64,000 bases of DNA from CAYPGJ01 sp964638515 (GTDB taxonomy: Bacteria > Planctomycetota > Phycisphaerae > Phycisphaerales > UBA1924). The translations under genes were made by a program, and so were the position numbers. Each line of letters opens with the position of its first letter. Within the stretch, counting starts at the first letter, position 1. This document shows positions 58,761-64,000 of this stretch, piece after piece. Below the pieces are notes generated by a model. The model was not told where the DNA came from and did not search any database. It saw nothing but the letters and a program-made list of their open reading frames with translations. The stretch spans positions 3,593 to 67,592 of the forward strand of contig CAZWZL010000009.1 of NCBI GenBank assembly GCA_964638515.1, read 5' to 3'.

Positions 58761-59066
58761 CGACAGGCTCCTTCCTGTCCCCACCACACGGCGTGCCGCC
58801 CCTCAACATCGACCACCGGCCAACCGCCGCATAACTCATCAGAACTCATCGACGTGAAGGCGGCGAACCTCCACCCATAAGGCGCAAAAACACGCCGCCG
58901 AAGCGCAAATCGACACATGTCCCATCGCGAAAGGGCGCATTTTCGGACTCGATCCTCGATTTCCAAGAGCTGGCCCGATAACCTTGTCCGATACTGAGCC
59001 CACGAAGCGTGAGTCCGCCCGGTGCATCCAAGCCCAGACTCCAACCCGCCGACAGGGATGCATCGC
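58761..59066. other. divergent intergenic region upstream of fliD operon and debranching gene
   Basis: About 306 bases with no convincing gene. Short frames here lack ribosome binding sites. The stretch 58850-58990 is less GC-rich and should hold promoters for both directions; I could not settle on a specific -35/-10 or sigma-28 pair. Confidence 0.4.
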
Positions 59067-61157
59067 ATGTCATCCGCTCCCACGCTCATCGAGACCAAGT
59101 CACGCCGCGCCACCGATCGTCCCGGCGCCGCCCTGCGCGCCGACGCCGCCTCGGCTCGGACGCTCCTCGAGACCGAGTGGCTGCTGACAGACGGCCAGGG
59201 CGGCTTCTCGATGCTCACCGCGCTGGGAGCCGCGACACGCCGATACCACGCGCTGTATGTGGCCTCGACCCGCCCGCCGTTGGCCCGGATCGCGGTGCTT
59301 CACAACCTTGTTGATGAGCTGATGCTCGAGACCGCGTCATCGAGGCCGGTGCGCATCCCGCTCGCGTCGTTCAGGTTCGGGGACGATTTGATTCACCCGG
59401 ATGCGCACACGCGGCTCGTGTCGTTCGAGCGGCTTGACCCCGTGGCGCCGCGATCCGCTCCGGGCGTCCGTTGGACGTTTCGACACGAGGGCATCGAGAT
59501 CACGCGCGAGGTTCGGGTCATCCACGGACGAGGCGGCGTGACCGTTCGTTATCGAGTCTCCGGGCTCCCCGCTTCCACTCGCGCCCGGCTCGAACTCCAG
59601 CCGCTCGTCTCGCTGCGTGACGCGCACGCCCTTCTGCGGGAGGGAGCCTCGTTCGATGTTCGAACCGAGTCGCCGTCGCGCATACGCGTGGAGCGGGATG
59701 GGCATGTGATGCACATGCACGTCGAGGGCGGAGCGTTCGCGCCCGGGGAAGAATGGTGGCGAAATTTCCGCTACGACCATGATCATGCGCGGGGCTATGA
59801 CTGCACGGAGGACCTGTTCTCTCCCGGACGTTTCACGGCGAAACTCGCGCAGGGAAGCGACGTCGTGCTCAGCGCATCTCTCGATCCTGATGCGCTCTTG
59901 CCGTCCCGGCGAGACCCGCGATCCGCGATGCTTCGCAAGTCGGCGGATGCGCTCACCACCGCGCTTGGGCGGCGGGACGGAGTGCCCGCGCTGCTCGCTC
60001 AGGCCGCGGATGATTTCGTGGTGATGCGCCCGATCGAGGGCGCGGCCCGACGCTCCATCATCGCCGGGTATCCCTGGTTCGCCGATTGGGGACGCGATGC
60101 GCTGATCTCTCTACCCGGCCTGCTTCTGTGCACCGGGCGTTTCAGCGAGGCGAACGACGTGCTGCTGGCATTCGCGGCGCACATGCGGCGCGGGCTCGTT
60201 CCCAACTGCTTCGATGACCGTACGGGCGAACCCCAGTTCAACGCGGCGGACGCTTCGTTCTGGTACCTGCGAGCGGCGTGCGAGTTCGCCGGCGCGACGC
60301 GCAAGCCGCTTCCCAAGCCCATCCGCGACGCGTGCCTCGACATCATTCGGCACGTCCGCGCGGGAACGGACTTCAACATCGGGCTGGACGGCTCGGACCG
60401 GCTCGTGTTCGCGGGCGACTCCACCACACAGCTCACATGGATGGACGCCAAGCGCGACGGCACGGCGTTCACGCCCCGCCATGGCAAGCCCGTCGAGATC
60501 AACGCGCTGTGGTCGCACGCGCTGGGCGTGCTGTCGACGATGTTGCCCCGTTCGCTCGCGGCTACGGCGGCCGAGCTCCGCACGCTCGCCAATGACTCGG
60601 CCCAATCCATGCAGCGGTTGTTCTGGAGGCCGGGAATCGGGTGCCTGGCCGACACCCTTCGGCCGGACGTGCCCGCGGCGCCCGAGGGATGGGAGCCCGT
60701 CGACGAAATCCGCCCGAATCAGGTCATCGCGGTTGCGCTCGAGCAGTCTCCGTTCACCAACGAGCAGCGCAAGGCCGTGGTGCGCGTGGCGCGCGAGAAG
60801 CTGCTCACGCCCATGGGCCTGCGCACGCTGGCGCCCGGCGCACCGCAGTATCGCGCACGGTATGAGGGGACCATGTGGGAGCGGGACGCCGCGTATCACA
60901 ACGGCACGACGTGGCCCTGGCTCATCGGGTTCTTCGTCGAAGCGTCGCTCCGGTCGGAATCGTTCTCATCCGCGGCGCGCGCGCAGGCCCACGCCGACTT
61001 GGCTCCGCTCCTGGCGCAGCTCACCCGAGGCTGCCTGGGCCAGCTGCCCGAGATCGCTGACGCCGAGGCGCCTCAGCGGGCGGACGGTTGCCCGGCGCAG
61101 GCATGGTCCGTCGCGGAAGTGATTCGCGGGTTGTGCCTGGCGTCTTCGAAGCGTTGA
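59067..61157 (+). CDS. amylo-alpha-1,6-glucosidase-type glycogen debranching enzyme
   Basis: I start at the ATG at 59067; 696 residues. An N-terminal beta-sandwich domain (TEWLLTDGQGGFSMLTALGAATRRYHALYVA) is that of bacterial GDE enzymes. The (alpha/alpha)6 GH133-type catalytic domain contains GYPWFADWGRDALISLPGLLL, PNCFDD, DASFWYLRAA, LTWMDAK and PVEINALWSHAL. The Asp in WGRD and a Glu/Asp in the later segment (VDEIRPNQVIAV) are the expected catalytic area. It removes branch stubs from glycogen in the cytoplasm. It is a single gene here, convergent with carB. Confidence 0.92.
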   Translation: MSSAPTLIETKSRRATDRPGAALRADAASARTLLETEWLLTDGQGGFSMLTALGAATRRYHALYVASTRPPLARIAVLHNLVDELMLETASSRPVRIPLASFRFGDDLIHPDAHTRLVSFERLDPVAPRSAPGVRWTFRHEGIEITREVRVIHGRGGVTVRYRVSGLPASTRARLELQPLVSLRDAHALLREGASFDVRTESPSRIRVERDGHVMHMHVEGGAFAPGEEWWRNFRYDHDHARGYDCTEDLFSPGRFTAKLAQGSDVVLSASLDPDALLPSRRDPRSAMLRKSADALTTALGRRDGVPALLAQAADDFVVMRPIEGAARRSIIAGYPWFADWGRDALISLPGLLLCTGRFSEANDVLLAFAAHMRRGLVPNCFDDRTGEPQFNAADASFWYLRAACEFAGATRKPLPKPIRDACLDIIRHVRAGTDFNIGLDGSDRLVFAGDSTTQLTWMDAKRDGTAFTPRHGKPVEINALWSHALGVLSTMLPRSLAATAAELRTLANDSAQSMQRLFWRPGIGCLADTLRPDVPAAPEGWEPVDEIRPNQVIAVALEQSPFTNEQRKAVVRVAREKLLTPMGLRTLAPGAPQYRARYEGTMWERDAAYHNGTTWPWLIGFFVEASLRSESFSSAARAQAHADLAPLLAQLTRGCLGQLPEIADAEAPQRADGCPAQAWSVAEVIRGLCLASSKR

Positions 61158-61164
61158 GGCGTGA

Positions 61165-64000
61165 TCACGCGAACGCGCCGGCCTCGGACGCCGCGGCGTA
61201 ATCCTGCAGCGAGCACACGCCCCACTCGCCCGCGCGCAGCGCTTCGATGGCCCTGACCGCGGCCACCGCGCCGCTGGCCGTGGTCACCATGGGCACGCCC
61301 AGCCGCACGGCCGTGGCCCGGATCTTGCCCTCGTCCGTGTTCCAGCCCGTGCGCGTGGGCGTGTTGATCACCATCTGTATCTCGCCGTTGGAGAGCATGT
61401 CCACCACATTGGGGCGAGCGCCCTCGGCGACCTTCTTGAGCACGTTGGTCCGCACGGAGTGTCGGAGCAGGTATTCCGCGGTGCCGCCGGTCGTGAACAC
61501 GCCGAATCCCATCGAGCGGAGCGAGCGAGCCACCTCGACGATGCGGGTCTTGTCGGTGTCGCGCACGCTGAGGAACACATTGCCCTCGGTGGGCAGGTTC
61601 ACGCCGCTGCCCATCATGGCCTTGGCGAACGCCACCGGCAAGGACGGATCAACGCCCATGACTTCCCCGGTGGACCGCATCTCCGGCCCGAGCAGCACGT
61701 CGACGCCGGGGAACTTGCCGAAGGGGAACACGGGCGCCTTCACCGAGAAATACCCCACGTCCGGCGCTTCGCGCGCACCCTGGCTTTCGAGCGATCGCCC
61801 GAGCATGGCTTTCGCCGCGATGGCCGGCCAGGACACGTTCTTCGCCTTGCTCACGAACGGCGCCGTGCGCGAGGCGCGAGGGTTCACCTCGAGCAGGTAG
61901 ATCTCCTCGTTCTTCACGGCGAGCTGCACGTTCATGAGCCCGCACACCTTCAGCTCTTTGGCCAGGCGTCGGCACAGCGCGCGGATCTCTTCCGTGAGCC
62001 GCTTGGAGAGCGAGAACGGCGGGACGGTGCACGTGGAATCGCCCGAGTGCACGCCCGCGTGCTCGATGTGCTCCATGACCCCGCAGATCAACGCCGTGCC
62101 TCGGGCGGCTTTGCCGGAGGGGTCGAAGTCGGCGACGACGTCAACGTCGACTTCGATGGCGTCGGCGAGGAAACGGTCGATGAGCACGGGCGCGTCCACA
62201 AACTCCGAGGCGTCCATCGCGCGGAGCACGTACTGCTTCAGCGCCTTCTCGTCGGGGCAGACCTCCATGCCGCGCCCGCCCAGCACGTAGCTCGGGCGCA
62301 CCAGCACCGGATAGCCCACGCGCCCCGCAACACCAACGGCCTCTTCCAGTGTCAACGCGATCCCGCTCTCGGGGCGACGCACGCCCAGCCGCTCGAGCAG
62401 CGCATCGAACTGCTTGCGGTCCTCGGCCAGGTCGATCGAGTCGAGCGAGGTGCCCACGAGCGGGACGCCCGCCCGGCTCAGCCCGCCGGCCAGATTCAGC
62501 GGCGTCTGGCCGCCGAACTGCACGACCACGCCTTTTACCGGCCCGCCCGCTCCGGAAAACCCGCCGGGACCGCCCCCGTTCAGCCGCTCGACCACGTTGA
62601 GCACGTCTTCGAGCGTGAGCGGCTCGAAGAAGAGCAGATCCGACGTGTCATAGTCCGTCGAAACCGTCTCCGGGTTCGAGTTGATCATGACCGTCTCGAA
62701 GCCCTCCTCCTTGCCCGCGAACGCCGCGTGCACGCAGCAGTAGTCAAACTCGATGCCCTGCCCGATCCGATTCGGGCCGCCGCCAAGAATGATCACCTTT
62801 TCTCTATCCGAGATCCGGATCTCGTCCTCGGCGCCGACGTCCTGCACGCCGCCCTGGCCATCGACCACGCGTCGGCCGGTCTCGTACGTCGAGTAGTAGT
62901 ACGGGGTCACGGCCTCGAACTCCGCGGCGCACGTGTCCACCACCTTGAACACCGGCCTCACGCCGAACGACTCGCGACGTGCTCGAACTGCAAGGATCGT
63001 CTCCGGGTTGATCTTGCCCAGGTACAAGTTGGCGAGCTGCGCATCGGAGTACCCGAGCCGCTTGGCCTCCCACAGCAGCTCCCCCGACGCATCCTCCAAC
63101 CGATCGTGCGCGCAGAGTCGATCCTCGAACCGAACAAGCTGCTGGATCTGATCGAGGAAGAACGGATCGATCCTGGAGAGCTCGTGCACCCGCTCGATGG
63201 ACCAGCCCAGCTTGAAGGCGTAGCGGATGTAGTACAGCCGGCCTTGCGAGGGTTGCGCCAGCTTGCGCACGAGCTTCTCTTCGGCGATGGGCCATTCCAT
63301 GGGCCCGCCGTCGCTGTTGCGCAGCCGCTCGCGCTCCATTTCGCCGGCGCGACGCACCATGAGCCACTGGTCGTTGCGGTCGAGTCCGAGCCCGAACCGC
63401 TTGACCTCCATCGATCGGATGGCCTTCTGGAGCGATTCCTTGAACGTTCGTCCGATGGCCATGGCCTCGCCCACGCTCTTCATCTGCGTGGTGAGGGTCT
63501 GATCGGCCTCGGGGAACTTCTCGAAGTTCCACCGCGGCATCTTCGTGACGATGTAATCGATCGTGGGCTCGAAGCACGCGCTGGTCGTCCCCGTCACGTC
63601 GTTGCGCAGCTCATCGAGCGTGTACCCGATCGCGAGTTTCGCGGCGATCTTCGCGATGGGGAACCCGGTCGCCTTGCTCGCCAACGCGCTCGAGCGAGAC
63701 ACGCGCGGGTTCATCTCGACCACCAGCATCTCACCATCCGCGGGGTTGACGCAGAACTGCACATTGGCGCCGCCGGTTTCCACGCCGACCGCGCGCATGA
63801 TCGCGATCGCCCCGTCCCGCATCCGCTGATACTCCTTGTCCGTCAGCGTCAGAATCGGAGCCACGGTGATCGAGTCGCCCGTGTGCACGCCCATCGGATC
63901 GATGTTCTCGATCCCGCACACGTTGATGCAGTTGTCCTTGCGTTCCCGGATCACCTCCAGCTCGTACTCCTTCCTGCCGAGCGCGGAGCGATCGATCTGC
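61165..64000 (-). CDS. carB: carbamoyl-phosphate synthase large subunit, 5' part beyond the window
   Basis: The frame continues past the right edge (…ALGRKEYELEVIR), so about the first 200 residues lie outside. The visible 944 residues include the end of the first ATP-grasp half (VEMNPRVSRSSALASKATGFPIAK), the oligomerisation part, and the second ATP-grasp half (NPETVSTDYDTSDLLFFEPL, GQTPLNLAGGL, RPSYVLGGRGM). The C-terminal regulatory MGS-like domain contains FTTGGTAEYL and NTPTR. The enzyme makes carbamoyl phosphate for arginine and pyrimidines together with the small subunit CarA, not seen here. All main motifs are intact. Confidence 0.97.
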   Translation of the reverse strand, partial: QIDRSALGRKEYELEVIRERKDNCINVCGIENIDPMGVHTGDSITVAPILTLTDKEYQRMRDGAIAIMRAVGVETGGANVQFCVNPADGEMLVVEMNPRVSRSSALASKATGFPIAKIAAKLAIGYTLDELRNDVTGTTSACFEPTIDYIVTKMPRWNFEKFPEADQTLTTQMKSVGEAMAIGRTFKESLQKAIRSMEVKRFGLGLDRNDQWLMVRRAGEMERERLRNSDGGPMEWPIAEEKLVRKLAQPSQGRLYYIRYAFKLGWSIERVHELSRIDPFFLDQIQQLVRFEDRLCAHDRLEDASGELLWEAKRLGYSDAQLANLYLGKINPETILAVRARRESFGVRPVFKVVDTCAAEFEAVTPYYYSTYETGRRVVDGQGGVQDVGAEDEIRISDREKVIILGGGPNRIGQGIEFDYCCVHAAFAGKEEGFETVMINSNPETVSTDYDTSDLLFFEPLTLEDVLNVVERLNGGGPGGFSGAGGPVKGVVVQFGGQTPLNLAGGLSRAGVPLVGTSLDSIDLAEDRKQFDALLERLGVRRPESGIALTLEEAVGVAGRVGYPVLVRPSYVLGGRGMEVCPDEKALKQYVLRAMDASEFVDAPVLIDRFLADAIEVDVDVVADFDPSGKAARGTALICGVMEHIEHAGVHSGDSTCTVPPFSLSKRLTEEIRALCRRLAKELKVCGLMNVQLAVKNEEIYLLEVNPRASRTAPFVSKAKNVSWPAIAAKAMLGRSLESQGAREAPDVGYFSVKAPVFPFGKFPGVDVLLGPEMRSTGEVMGVDPSLPVAFAKAMMGSGVNLPTEGNVFLSVRDTDKTRIVEVARSLRSMGFGVFTTGGTAEYLLRHSVRTNVLKKVAEGARPNVVDMLSNGEIQMVINTPTRTGWNTDEGKIRATAVRLGVPMVTTASGAVAAVRAIEALRAGEWGVCSLQDYAAASEAGAFA

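Overview
The window is high-GC bacterial chromosome. Several traits point to a planctomycete of the Phycisphaerae type: secreted proteins ending in dockerin-like EF-hand pairs (D-x-N-G-D-G ... DLN ... FG), a PEP-CTERM-like sorting tail, a SU10-type (DUF5309) capsid gene, and flagellar, MreBCD and F-type ATPase genes in the same neighbourhood. This assignment is inferred from protein features, not from an rRNA gene; none is present. I saw no tRNA, rRNA, CRISPR array or insertion sequence.

Layout. 1-14 kb holds housekeeping and envelope genes: a 5'-truncated coiled-coil protein, a double von Willebrand factor A membrane protein, a secreted zinc metalloprotease, DinB, trpD, a GbsR/MarR regulator, a UbiA prenyltransferase, a lipoprotein and a PilZ-like protein. 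14.1-19.7 kb (minus strand) is a phage-type head module: portal, scaffold-like, SU10-type major capsid and small accessory proteins. 19.9-20.5 kb holds a small conserved-looking protein and a FlgM-like anti-sigma factor. 20.8-21.6 kb encodes an exported protein. It is followed by a strong candidate for an undescribed structured RNA gene (about 21,713-22,101) with its own promoter, many nested helices and a textbook terminator. 22.5-27.4 kb holds a self-cleaving CI/LexA-like repressor, an operator-like palindrome and a divergent plus-strand packaging module: HTH protein, ABC-ATPase/acetyltransferase fusion, small terminase-like protein and large terminase. Head and packaging modules thus lie on opposite strands around the repressor. 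I recognise no tail, lysis or integrase gene between them, which suggests a domesticated or gene-transfer-agent-like particle locus.

27.4-39.1 kb: small membrane proteins, a very acidic protein, a ferredoxin, a histone-H1-like basic protein, an M16-family protein lacking its zinc site, lnt, a HEAT-repeat protein, a coiled-coil protein, mreBCD and phenylalanine hydroxylase. 39.1-46 kb: two large secreted dockerin/PEP-CTERM-type proteins flank an NapH-like ferredoxin/TPR fusion gene. That gene is interrupted by a 100-N gap whose two sides are the same 55 bases, so the gap looks like an assembly artefact. 46-52.8 kb: a YeaH/YhbH family protein and an ATP synthase operon (atpZ, atpI-like, atpB, E, F, H, A) closed by a terminator immediately after atpA, so gamma, beta and epsilon must be encoded elsewhere. 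52.9-55.1 kb: a decayed dockerin-tailed gene and an intact subtilase. 55.1-58.8 kb: fliS, an unusually long fliD and a 56-residue leader gene. 59-61.2 kb: a glycogen-debranching-type glycosidase. 61.2-64 kb: carB, running off the right edge.

Most starts were chosen by Shine-Dalgarno match and protein N-terminus. Functions rest on motifs read by eye; no database search was run.
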